This document shows positions 41,914 to 50,407 of a DNA stretch of 56,607 bases, one piece after another. Under the pieces are notes generated by a model that worked only from the letters and a program-made list of their open reading frames with translations, searched no databases and had not been told where the DNA came from. Location: the NCBI GenBank assembly GCA_003649445.1, contig QMRV01000011.1:1-56607 (forward strand), in the 5' to 3' direction. How positions within the stretch are numbered: position 1 is the first letter of the stretch; each line of letters starts with the position of its first letter. Both the position numbers and the translations under genes were made by a program. The stretch comes from Thermoprotei archaeon. Lineage in GTDB: Archaea; Thermoproteota; Thermoprotei; Thermofilales; B15-G2.

Positions 41914-44900
41914 TTATCGGCGCGACGACAGCAGCCTCTTTCTTTCTTCTTCCCATGACTTGAGTATATCGTTGATCATTGAGGCTACTCTATCAAGGTA
42001 CCTCAGCGGGATTTCTTTTTCGCCATGAGGCTTCGCGTAGAGCTCTACTCTATAGAACTTCTCTTTAGAACTCTTTGTGCACCTCAAGTCGTTGTCTATG
42101 ACTACGCGCTCTCCTTCAACTAAGAGCACGCACTTGAAGGTGAATCTCTTTACTAGTGTTCCGTCGGGAAGCTCTTCTTCATCATATTCCTGCAGATCTT
42201 CTACTCTCTCAGTGTATCCTGACTCCATGTCCTTGAGCCTTGAGTATATAAACGAGAAGAATATTACGGCCTCATCTTCCTTGATTTTAGCTGATAGTAG
42301 ATACCTCTTGCCTACGTAGGTTACTAGGATTTTTTCTTCGCGTTTGAGTTTTTCTGCCTCAGTGGCCTTTACTCTGCGTACTCTTGATGGAGTGTACATC
42401 ATGGCTGCTTTGAGTGCTGGCTTGAAGGAAGCGATCATGGCTACTAGTATTGAGATAAATATTGCTATGATGCTCCAGTACCACTCTAGCTTTTCTCTTA
42501 CTAGGAGGTTTAGTGACGAGAAGTATGTTGCCATTACTCTGAAGGTGACTATTCCAGCTATGTATCCTAGGCCTCCTGATATGAGTCCGTAGACTATTGA
42601 CTCCGCTAAGAATAGGAAGGCTATGTGCATTGGATTGAAGCCTATAGCGTTGAAGATAAATATTTCTCTTCTTCTTTCCTCTACTATACTGTACATTGAT
42701 ACAAGTACTACCGAGATTACTATTGCTATTGGTATTATGAAGTCAACGTTTCTCATTAAGATGTTTTCTACTTTCTGTCCGAAGAAAAGTTTGTAGCACT
42801 TGCCTTCAGTATTTACGTAAACATAGTAGCCTTCACCTTTTCTTTCAATATATCTTCTGGCTACGCTCTTCAGTACATCTGATGACCCTACTGCAGCTAT
42901 TCTGTATATCTTAAATACTGTTGAGAATAGTGCTTTCTCTTCAAGGAGAACTTCTTTGAGTAAGTACTCCCAGTTGCCAATAATTATGTCTGTTGAGTTT
43001 GCTGGAGCAAAGCCTCCTTTCACTAGAACTAGTGGTTTAAGCGGTGTTCCATCGATATCTTTTATTCTGTCTAGAGACAGTTCATCAAATATTCCTGCGA
43101 CAACGTATTTTTCTGATACAGGTATTTCTACTCCCGGCCTATATACTTCTATTTTAACTACATCTCCTACTTTCACTCCAAGCTTCTCAGCTAGAGTTGA
43201 AGGTAAGAAGACAGAGTTCTTTTCCTCTACTTTTGACCAGTCTCCTTCAACTATTATTTTTGATATGCCTGTAATTTTGTCTTCTATCTCTGAGACTCCC
43301 ATGAAGGCTTTGACTTCAACAGATTTTCCTTCAGGTGAAGTAATGAGTATAGTTAGCTTAATTGTCGGATCGTTATAGACTACTACTGATACACTATCGT
43401 TGCCTAGCTGCTGGACGAACCACTGGTAGTCAGAGAAATAGCCTAGTGAACTTATAGTTGTCTCATTTATTAAGTGCTTTACCACTAGCGCGTTTACCTT
43501 GGTTACTGAAGGTACTTCAGCGCTCCATATGCCGTATACTGTTGAAATAGATGCTAGTACTGTAAACGCCCAGATTAGAGCCGCTAGAGAGAACACTACT
43601 ATACCTGTTCTAGTTTTCTTGAGTCTAGAGAATCTCTTTGCAAGTGAGAATGTTACTGCCAGTATTGCTCCTCTTCTGAATGTTCCTGGGAGCTCTGCTT
43701 CCTTTATTTTGATGGGTAAGTAGAATAGTAAGAAGAGTACTCCGAAGAAGGCTGTAGATACTGAGATTAGGAAGAGGTCTCTTCTGTTGTTCCATAGTAG
43801 TGGGAATCCTGGGTAAGATAGCGCGAATATTATCATGAAGGCTGCGAAGAACGCTATGAACGAGTATAGTTTTTTCTTGGGGTCTTCGAAGAAGTAGTAG
43901 GCCATTACTGCTGCGAAGAGTGCTATGAAGTATGAGAGAAGAGGCGCTCCCTCTAAAGCAACTGTTTTGAGGAAAAATACTCGTCCAGCTACTACTTGTG
44001 TCGCTATAACGTATGCTCTCTCAAGCTTCTCTATTATCTGCTCTACTGGCTGGTTCTGCTCATAGGCGAGCTTTGCTTCTTCTATTAGCGCTATAGCTTT
44101 AGCTAAGTCTGCTCTCTCTGGAGCTAGGTAGAAGCCCATTCGCTCCATTTCTTCTATGAGTGATTCAGCTATATCGACGTCTCTTCTAACTTCCTGGATA
44201 ATTCTCTTCAAGGACTCTTTCTCGATATCAAATAATACTTTTTCTCCGGGTTTTAGTGTTAGCGGGTTGAGTGGATCTCCTATAGTGAATTTTACTCTGT
44301 GTATTGGTTCTCTAAGGAACGGTGGCTTACGGTTATCTATTATGCTTGTCGTGAACTCAACTATAACTGGTTTTTCTGCAGGAACTATAGCTATGCTTTT
44401 ATCGGCTAGACCTGCAGGCAGTTTTCCTCTCCTTACTCCTACTTCATAGTATACGAGGAAACTTGACGCTGTGCCATATTCGTCGACAAGAGATACTTTT
44501 ACTTCACCTTTACCCACGAACTCTCTTGAGTATACTGCTTTACCTGCGTCTAGTACTTCAGATATCCTTGTTCCGCTTGTATCTAGTACTTTAAGTGAAA
44601 ATATTTCGAGCCAATCTCCCCCAACATAGTGTATTGTTCCGTAGACTTTAACAAATGCTGCTGGGTATGCCTTGAAGTTTATAGTGACTTCAACTAAGTC
44701 TTCAAATGAATGTAAGTCGGCTATTTCTGGTACATGGCTTAGAGCTGTTCCATTAGCGTTGAGCGGCAGAATAAATACTACGTACTTATAGCCTCTCGGT
44801 ACTGTAATTTCAAAGTATCCGCTAGCATTTGTTTTAGTCACTCCTCTTACTTCGTAGTTTGCTATATCGAATGCCACGACTATAGTATTGGTGTGAGGCT

Positions 44901-45024
44901 CTCCTTTCCATGTTTTAACATATCCTCTTATGGTAAACATTGGTACAGCTGAAATAGGCGCTAGCAGAGCCGCTGATATTAGAGTTAATCCTAGTATGAA
45001 AGCTAATAATTTCCCTTTAAGCAT
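41914..45024 (-). CDS. FtsX-type permease with carboxypeptidase-regulatory-like and helical outer domains
   Basis: 1036 residues. Order: signal peptide (1-27); carboxypeptidase-regulatory-like beta sandwich (30-90: FTIRGYVKTWKGEP ... NASGYFEITVPRG); second beta region (110-230); helical coiled segment (265-345); three-helix bundle (355-440) with the loop motif SYPGF; FtsX core starting near 472; outside domain (500-745); three helices; and a cytosolic tail after YTPSRV of about 140 residues. The PGF-loop bundle and TPS tail are shared with the M28 fusion. Start ATG 45024 has GAGGTG two bases upstream. It is the first gene of a three-gene operon. Confidence 0.85.
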   Translation of the reverse strand: MLKGKLLAFILGLTLISAALLAPISAVPMFTIRGYVKTWKGEPHTNTIVVAFDIANYEVRGVTKTNASGYFEITVPRGYKYVVFILPLNANGTALSHVPEIADLHSFEDLVEVTINFKAYPAAFVKVYGTIHYVGGDWLEIFSLKVLDTSGTRISEVLDAGKAVYSREFVGKGEVKVSLVDEYGTASSFLVYYEVGVRRGKLPAGLADKSIAIVPAEKPVIVEFTTSIIDNRKPPFLREPIHRVKFTIGDPLNPLTLKPGEKVLFDIEKESLKRIIQEVRRDVDIAESLIEEMERMGFYLAPERADLAKAIALIEEAKLAYEQNQPVEQIIEKLERAYVIATQVVAGRVFFLKTVALEGAPLLSYFIALFAAVMAYYFFEDPKKKLYSFIAFFAAFMIIFALSYPGFPLLWNNRRDLFLISVSTAFFGVLFLLFYLPIKIKEAELPGTFRRGAILAVTFSLAKRFSRLKKTRTGIVVFSLAALIWAFTVLASISTVYGIWSAEVPSVTKVNALVVKHLINETTISSLGYFSDYQWFVQQLGNDSVSVVVYNDPTIKLTILITSPEGKSVEVKAFMGVSEIEDKITGISKIIVEGDWSKVEEKNSVFLPSTLAEKLGVKVGDVVKIEVYRPGVEIPVSEKYVVAGIFDELSLDRIKDIDGTPLKPLVLVKGGFAPANSTDIIIGNWEYLLKEVLLEEKALFSTVFKIYRIAAVGSSDVLKSVARRYIERKGEGYYVYVNTEGKCYKLFFGQKVENILMRNVDFIIPIAIVISVVLVSMYSIVEERRREIFIFNAIGFNPMHIAFLFLAESIVYGLISGGLGYIAGIVTFRVMATYFSSLNLLVREKLEWYWSIIAIFISILVAMIASFKPALKAAMMYTPSRVRRVKATEAEKLKREEKILVTYVGKRYLLSAKIKEDEAVIFFSFIYSRLKDMESGYTERVEDLQEYDEEELPDGTLVKRFTFKCVLLVEGERVVIDNDLRCTKSSKEKFYRVELYAKPHGEKEIPLRYLDRVASMINDILKSWEEERKRLLSSRR

Positions 45025-45079
45025 AACACCTCAAGGTACTGTATATTATCTATTATAAAAAACTTCTACCCTGTGAAAC

Positions 45080-46393
45080 TTAAGGTCTCTTTTTCAATAT
45101 AATGTATGCTTCAATAAATTTTCCTCTGAAAAACACAGGCCAAGGAGGTCTTTTGTGCACTACTCTTTTCTCAATTACTAGAATAAGCTTTCCCTCAGCT
45201 CCTGTCGGCTGTCTAACTACATTTTCGCAAAATGTTTCAATCCAGTACCTTAGCTTAGTATTAGGTACTACTAGAGTTGCGCCTGGAGGGAGCTTTTTCA
45301 CAAGAAGCTTTATTTCAGCGTATTCAGCTAAAGATATGCTCATACGGAGTCCTCTGTCGAAGTAGTAGGCAGAGTCGTATACAACAAAGCCTAGAATTAG
45401 AAGAAGTATAGCTATTTTAGCGGTCTTGTCTTCGATTTCCGCTAAAATTACTGGAAGAGCTAAAGTTATGAGAAGTCCATTCATTAACTGAAATCTCCAT
45501 AGCCAGCCTCTTTCAATGAAAGGTAAATTTAGCGCTATTAAAGCTACACCTATTGCTCCCAGTATACTGCACACAGGCTTTCTTTTAATATAGTATATTG
45601 AAAAGATTAAGCAGGCTGCACCGAAGAGAAGTCCTGTAAACGACCACCTTACAGCAATAATAGGCGGAAATTCTTCTACCTCTTTCTCTAGCTCCAGTAA
45701 GTCTTCAATAAAGGCTACTCCTTTGGCTATATCTCCTCCGACAATTATTGGCGCTGCGAAAGCTGCTGCAAGCATTAATGCTGCTGTAGCTACCTGAACC
45801 CATACTTTCTTAACACTTTTAGTAGAGTGTATTAGAAGAAAAAATGGTGTAAATAGATAGATCAAGGTAATGGTTCCTGCGTCAAGTATATGTGTTAAAT
45901 AGGTCAGCACTATGAATAGTGAGGCTAAGATACAGTACTTTCTGTTGTTCTCGTTTACCCCTCTTGCAGTAAAATACAGCGACAGAACTATCCAAATGAA
46001 GCCAGTTATGTTTTTCCAGAAGTCTTGCAGCAGTCTAAATGTAGTGCTGTTTAAGACAAATATAAGCGAAATTAAGAAAGCCTGTATTTCGTCTTTAGTG
46101 AAGTAATCTGAGTAAAGGAAAATAGTGGCTGCTATATTTGACGTAATTACTGTTATTCCTACTTTAAGCGCTACAAAGGGGTCGCTTATAAACAATCTGA
46201 AGAAAGCTAGAATAAAGAAAGCCAAAGGAGGATCCATGTATTTTAGCTTAAAGTACTTTAAGAGATAATTTGTCTGAACTAAGTAGTAGGGACCGTCTAT
46301 GCCGGGCAGTAGAGGACACTTCGATACTACGCTATACATTATTACAAACGAGGAAATAAGTGTGAGTATGAAGAATACTATTTTCTTGTACAC
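45080..46393 (-). CDS. Multi-helix membrane protein, GT-C glycosyltransferase-like
   Basis: 437 residues, GTG start, about 10-11 membrane helices, and a soluble C-terminal stretch of about 80 residues. The first outer loop holds PGIDGPYYLVQTNYLLK followed by YMDPP, the acidic-loop arrangement seen in GT-C enzymes (PMT, DUF2079 and DUF6541-like). These use lipid-linked sugars to glycosylate surface proteins or lipids. The specific family is not certain. It precedes the FtsX operon by 55 bases on the same strand, so it may add glycans to components of that envelope system (inference). Confidence 0.68.
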   Translation of the reverse strand: MYKKIVFFILTLISSFVIMYSVVSKCPLLPGIDGPYYLVQTNYLLKYFKLKYMDPPLAFFILAFFRLFISDPFVALKVGITVITSNIAATIFLYSDYFTKDEIQAFLISLIFVLNSTTFRLLQDFWKNITGFIWIVLSLYFTARGVNENNRKYCILASLFIVLTYLTHILDAGTITLIYLFTPFFLLIHSTKSVKKVWVQVATAALMLAAAFAAPIIVGGDIAKGVAFIEDLLELEKEVEEFPPIIAVRWSFTGLLFGAACLIFSIYYIKRKPVCSILGAIGVALIALNLPFIERGWLWRFQLMNGLLITLALPVILAEIEDKTAKIAILLLILGFVVYDSAYYFDRGLRMSISLAEYAEIKLLVKKLPPGATLVVPNTKLRYWIETFCENVVRQPTGAEGKLILVIEKRVVHKRPPWPVFFRGKFIEAYIILKKRP

Positions 46394-46457
46394 GGCAATT
46401 ACCTCAGCTTGCTATATAAAAAGCATGTGTACTAAAAGTCTCGATTTTCTCTTTCCG

Positions 46458-47333
46458 TTAAATCAGCTTCTTGAAAACAAAGTCTCCGTACTTCACGCCA
46501 AGAGCTTTTGCTACTGGAGGACACTTTGCTCTCAGAATAGCGTACGTAGGCTTGCTTCTAACTTTCTTTATTTCATCTATTGACTGGTAATTGCCCTGTC
46601 CTTTGAGAACAACAAGGTCGCTGTTCTTCAAGATCTCAATGAATTCGCTGCTACATGTCTTTAAATAAATTCCAGGTACTCTAGACCCAGTACTGATAAC
46701 TTTAGCTATTTTTCTGAAGCCTAGTTCTAGAGCCTCTTTTGCCGTCACGTCGTTTTGTACAGGCTTGTCTCGCGCCGCTACAATTACTTCATCTACATAT
46801 TCTTTCAGTTTTTCTACTAGCACTAAATCAAATACTGCTTCTCCAGCATTGTCGAGAACATAGAGTATGTTCTGAGACTTCTTTAAGTCTTCTACGAATA
46901 CACTGTAGTCGTTTATAGCGAATTCCCGAGATACAAGTTCAGAAAACTCTTTCTTGAAATCTTCTAGGGAAACCTCGTATACGCCTGTACCGAAGTCTAG
47001 TGCATTTCCGACAGCAGCTACTTTAATTGCTCCGCTGAGAGTTTCGGCATGCTGTTTAGCTAAGTCAAGTAGCTTGAAAGCTATTTCATTGCTCAGCTTC
47101 TTTTCTTCAGCAAATAAGTCTTCTTCACCAGTGACCTTGAATACTTCTAAGTAGAAGTTGGCGCAGATCTCCATGTAGTTGCTTAAATCTCCTTCAAATA
47201 GCTCGGCTATCTTTCTGTAGAGGTGTGCTGTAGCCCTTATTTTCTCTTCTTCACTGAGCTTAGTCTTCGATACGAAGTAGTATGCTAGCTTACCTAGACA
47301 CTGGAGACAAATATGACTTATGAATACGTGCAC
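46458..47333 (-). CDS. DUF89/ARMT1-like damage-control phosphatase
   Basis: 291 residues. Family hallmarks are the N-terminal CLQC, GNALDFG (about 109-115), VLDNAGE (158-164) and VLKGQGNYQS (about 243-252), which hold the metal and phosphate site. DUF89 enzymes remove phosphate from damaged or overflow sugar phosphates and nucleotides, using Mn, Ni or Co. The start is GTG 47333, which keeps the CxxC close to the N-terminus as in relatives. It is divergent from the HTH regulator gene across about 118 bases. Confidence 0.9.
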   Translation of the reverse strand: MHVFISHICLQCLGKLAYYFVSKTKLSEEEKIRATAHLYRKIAELFEGDLSNYMEICANFYLEVFKVTGEEDLFAEEKKLSNEIAFKLLDLAKQHAETLSGAIKVAAVGNALDFGTGVYEVSLEDFKKEFSELVSREFAINDYSVFVEDLKKSQNILYVLDNAGEAVFDLVLVEKLKEYVDEVIVAARDKPVQNDVTAKEALELGFRKIAKVISTGSRVPGIYLKTCSSEFIEILKNSDLVVLKGQGNYQSIDEIKKVRSKPTYAILRAKCPPVAKALGVKYGDFVFKKLI

Positions 47334-47421
47334 ACCTATTCGTTGAACAAGTCTTTAATTTACTTAACGCATATACTATTAGCTTTCCGCGAGATCGAGA
47401 AGAAATTTAGGCGATTAAATA

Positions 47422-47443
47422 ATATACTGTAAATCCAGTATAT
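47422..47443. promoter_or_regulatory. Palindromic operator at the start of the HTH regulator gene
   Basis: ATATACTG (47422-47429), six bases, then CAGTATAT (47436-47443) form a perfect 8+8 inverted repeat ending eight bases before ATG 47452. A TATA-like TTAAATAATATA overlaps its left edge (about 47415-47426). Binding here would block the promoter, so the DNA-binding protein encoded directly downstream may repress itself. Confidence 0.6.
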
Positions 47444-47451
47444 ATTATAGT

Positions 47452-47949
47452 ATGAGCGAAGAAATTCCTCTCAAGCCTTTGACTAAGAGCGATATTCATA
47501 AACTTGAAACTGCCTTAATGATAGCTACTCTACTCAGAGAAGATGTTTTAGAGAAAATGAAGCATGCTGAAGAACGCTTAACTTGGCTAGATTCTCTCGG
47601 AGTAGCTGCCGCAGCTTTAGCTAGAGAAAAAGCTGGCTACACGATATCAATGATAGCTGAAGAACTAGGTAGAACTGAAGCTACTATTAGAAATCACCTG
47701 TCTGGTAAAACTGAGGCAGGAAAACTTGTGAGAGAAACTTACGAACGCTTTGCTAGAGAAGGAGTAAAGATAGAAGTTCCCTTAGTTAGGGCTGCGCCTA
47801 AAGAAGATATAGAGAAACTCAAAGCTGAGCTAGAAGAAGTTAAAAAGAAACTAGAAGAGGCTGAGAATAAACTGAATACCTATAAAGAGAAAGTTTCTGA
47901 AGCTTTAAACAAAGTTAAAGAAGCTGCTGCTTTACTCGAATCTCTTTAA
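47452..47949 (+). CDS. HTH regulator with C-terminal coiled coil
   Basis: 165 residues. The helix-turn-helix is TISMIAEELGRTEATIRNHL (64-83), of the sigma-like/bacterio-opsin-activator type. Residues 117-160 form a charged heptad-like coiled coil, probably for dimerisation. The architecture resembles the archaeal regulator family often encoded near KaiC-like ATPases (TIGR03879-like), but no KaiC-type gene is in the window. An operator-like palindrome overlaps the transcription start. The 3' end overlaps the convergent ATP-grasp-like gene by 18 bases. Confidence 0.82.
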   Translation: MSEEIPLKPLTKSDIHKLETALMIATLLREDVLEKMKHAEERLTWLDSLGVAAAALAREKAGYTISMIAEELGRTEATIRNHLSGKTEAGKLVRETYERFAREGVKIEVPLVRAAPKEDIEKLKAELEEVKKKLEEAENKLNTYKEKVSEALNKVKEAAALLESL

Positions 47950-49752
47950 ATACTTTAACAAATTTTTTATAACGTTTACTTCACCTGAGTCTATTTTCTT
48001 TAGGAAACTTAGACCGCTAGGTCTCGCATTTACTTCAATGACAACTGCTTCGATTTCTTTACTTCTCTGCTCAAGTACTAAGTCTATGCCCATGTACTTC
48101 AAGTAGTCTTCTTCACTGAAACCAGTATTCAGTACTTTAGCGGCTCTTTTAGAAGAAGAAACTAGTATTTCTGAATTCACGTTTACTTGCTTCAGCTCAC
48201 TGTAAGTGTAAAGGTTTTTTAAAGCAGTATTTATGTCCACTATTCTTCCTCCATGTGATACCGAAGCAATGTACTCCCTTTTAGCTGGAGACACTATAGC
48301 GTATCCTCCTTCGCACTCAAAGTCTTCGCCGTTCCATGAAACAACTACTCTAAATACAGTAGGATATCCTAAGTACCCTATGTTGCCTCTTAGCTCTTCT
48401 ACTACGGCGTTATCGCTTTGAAGAATTCTCTGCAAGCACTGCATTAGTTTTCTTTCGTTAGACAACTCTAAGGCTTCAGCTTGTATTCCCTCAGTTCCGT
48501 GCTCAGGCTTTACTACAAGTATAGATGCTCCAAGCTCTCTCGAAAAAGCTTTTATCTGCTCTATACAGTAGCTTAAATTTAAGCCCCTGAGGAGCCTCAA
48601 CTGAGCAGGAATATTTATTTTCGCTTTCTTTAAAACAATATTAGTTAAGTACTTGCTATCAGCTATTTTAGATGAAAAATAGGGATTTACTTGAATAATG
48701 TCTCTCTGCGAAAAAATCTCAGATAAATGTTTGTGAAGACTTATTTCCTTTCCGTATGGAAAGTTCAGAAAGAAAACACATTTTACTTCTGGAAGATACT
48801 TTAAAGACCCGTACACTACTTTGTCTCCTTCTCCTACAAAACCTTCTGCAAGCAGAATTTTGTCTTCAAGTAAAGCTAGCTTCTTCCAATGGCAGGCGGA
48901 AAAGACTATGTTGCTTTTAGAGAAGATATCGTATTCGTGTACATCTCTCGCTAAATCCCATAAAGCGTTAATAAAGCCTCTCTTTAAGCTACCGTAGACT
49001 ACTGTGAATGAGACATTTTTAGATAGAATTAGGTCTTCCGAAAGAGCTACTGCAGGTGTGATAGTAAATCTTTCTCTAAGACTTAAGTAAGCTAAGTTAA
49101 CGATTCTTTTTAAATAGTTTTCTGAAAGGATAGTTGAAAAACTATAGGGTTTTCTTCCCGTCTCCTCAGCAAATTTACAGTATAGTATAAATCTAGCTTT
49201 GAGAAGTTCTTTAAGCAGAACCTGCTTGTATAAAACATTCTTTCCTGTAAGGAAGCTATACAGAATATAGCTTAGAGACTTTCGAGGCTCTAAAATCTCT
49301 ACCTTCTCTAGCTTACCTTCTAGAAACTCCTTTATACCACTTATTTTTATGCACAGCTTTAAGTAATCTATGTATTTTTCAACAACATTACTGTTGAAAA
49401 TAAAGCCTACAATAGTCCATGCAACAGGCCTCGGCAAGACAGTTTTCTTTTCGACATAAGGTACTCCGTTGCCGTCTAGCTTAATGTTTTCAGACTCTAT
49501 AATGTACTCGACTAGCTCTTTATAGCTCGGTCTTTCAAATATTTTTTCTAGTACTTTAATTGCAAAGAAATCTTTGTTTAATTCAGCTATTTCTATTAAT
49601 TTATACTTATTCACATTAGGATATCTTAATATAAATTCATATAACTTTAATCCAAAGTATATTTTGAGTATATTACTATAGTGTTTCAGTTTACTAAATA
49701 GTTTTTTCAGCTTGAAGTATTCTTGTATGAACTTTATTTCGGTTAAATACAT
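47932..49752 (-). CDS. ATP-grasp-like ligase with unusual N-terminal half
   Basis: 606 residues, cytosolic. The C-terminal 230 residues are ATP-grasp-like: ILVVKPEHGTEG (411-422) gives the nucleotide-binding Lys415, VVEELRG (about 450-456) is the hinge, GIDLVLE (about 555-561) the metal strand, and VIEVNARPSG (571-580) the E573/N575 metal and substrate site. Residues about 235-400 look like the pre-ATP-grasp Rossmann unit. The first 200 residues are helical, Lys-rich and unlike any family I know. Such enzymes join a carboxylate to an amine, as in peptide or cofactor tailing. The substrate is unknown. No neighbour gives a clear pathway. Confidence 0.77.
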   Translation of the reverse strand: MYLTEIKFIQEYFKLKKLFSKLKHYSNILKIYFGLKLYEFILRYPNVNKYKLIEIAELNKDFFAIKVLEKIFERPSYKELVEYIIESENIKLDGNGVPYVEKKTVLPRPVAWTIVGFIFNSNVVEKYIDYLKLCIKISGIKEFLEGKLEKVEILEPRKSLSYILYSFLTGKNVLYKQVLLKELLKARFILYCKFAEETGRKPYSFSTILSENYLKRIVNLAYLSLRERFTITPAVALSEDLILSKNVSFTVVYGSLKRGFINALWDLARDVHEYDIFSKSNIVFSACHWKKLALLEDKILLAEGFVGEGDKVVYGSLKYLPEVKCVFFLNFPYGKEISLHKHLSEIFSQRDIIQVNPYFSSKIADSKYLTNIVLKKAKINIPAQLRLLRGLNLSYCIEQIKAFSRELGASILVVKPEHGTEGIQAEALELSNERKLMQCLQRILQSDNAVVEELRGNIGYLGYPTVFRVVVSWNGEDFECEGGYAIVSPAKREYIASVSHGGRIVDINTALKNLYTYSELKQVNVNSEILVSSSKRAAKVLNTGFSEEDYLKYMGIDLVLEQRSKEIEAVVIEVNARPSGLSFLKKIDSGEVNVIKNLLKYLKRFE

Positions 49753-49840
49753 CTATGGCTAGTTCGCTTGACTGCTAGTATATTTTTCGGTTTTACTGTT
49801 TACAGAAAATAATTAATACTTTTCTTAAGCCTAAGCTAAT

Positions 49841-50407
49841 GTGGATATATTCTCATTAGAAAAGGTACTGAACGAAGTAGGTTTAACTGAGTGGTGTGTA
49901 GTTAAGGCTGATAGTCTCTTAGCGGAGATTTTTCCTTGGGTTAAGTCTATTCTAGTGTACTATATTCCCTTCATAGGGCTGAGTAAGAGAAACGTTTTCT
50001 CTAAAATGATTGAAGCTTGTAGAAAGTCTTCTGAAATAGGATTTTATGTTGTATCAAAGCTACAGTCACTAGGTGTTTTTGCTCAGTACATTCCGCCATT
50101 TACTAATTTACCTCTTGAGAAATATGCAGAGGAAGGTGGTTTAGGAGTAGTTGGAAGAAATGGGCGTTTAGTTACACCTAGGTATGGTCCTAGAGTAGTT
50201 GTTGCGGGAGTTGCTTTGGATAAGGTTTTTGAAAAGAAACAGGCTTTAGGTGATTTTAATCCTTGTGAGAACTGTTTAGCTTGTACAGCTTTTTGTCCAG
50301 TAGGCGCTATTGGCTTAAGTTCAGTTAAGACCTATAAGTGTGTATTTTGCTTATCATGTGTACTAGTCTGTCCTATCGGGATAAAATACAACGAGGAGTT
50401 TATTTAG
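49841..50407 (+). CDS. QueG-like 4Fe-4S ferredoxin-domain protein
   Basis: 188 residues, GTG start. Residues 93-122 (YAEEGGLGVVGRNGRLVTPRYGPRVVVAGV) match the cobalamin-binding segment of epoxyqueuosine reductase-like proteins; I quote the ends only as YAEEGGLG and RYGPRVV. Two [4Fe-4S] motifs follow, CENCLACTAFCP and CVFCLSCVLVCP. The protein is about half the length of bacterial QueG and lacks the C-terminal HEAT-like part. It may be a B12-dependent reductase or an electron-transfer partner; archaeal members of this group lack an assigned role. It overlaps the convergent ABC exporter gene by eight bases. Confidence 0.82.
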   Translation: MDIFSLEKVLNEVGLTEWCVVKADSLLAEIFPWVKSILVYYIPFIGLSKRNVFSKMIEACRKSSEIGFYVVSKLQSLGVFAQYIPPFTNLPLEKYAEEGGLGVVGRNGRLVTPRYGPRVVVAGVALDKVFEKKQALGDFNPCENCLACTAFCPVGAIGLSSVKTYKCVFCLSCVLVCPIGIKYNEEFI

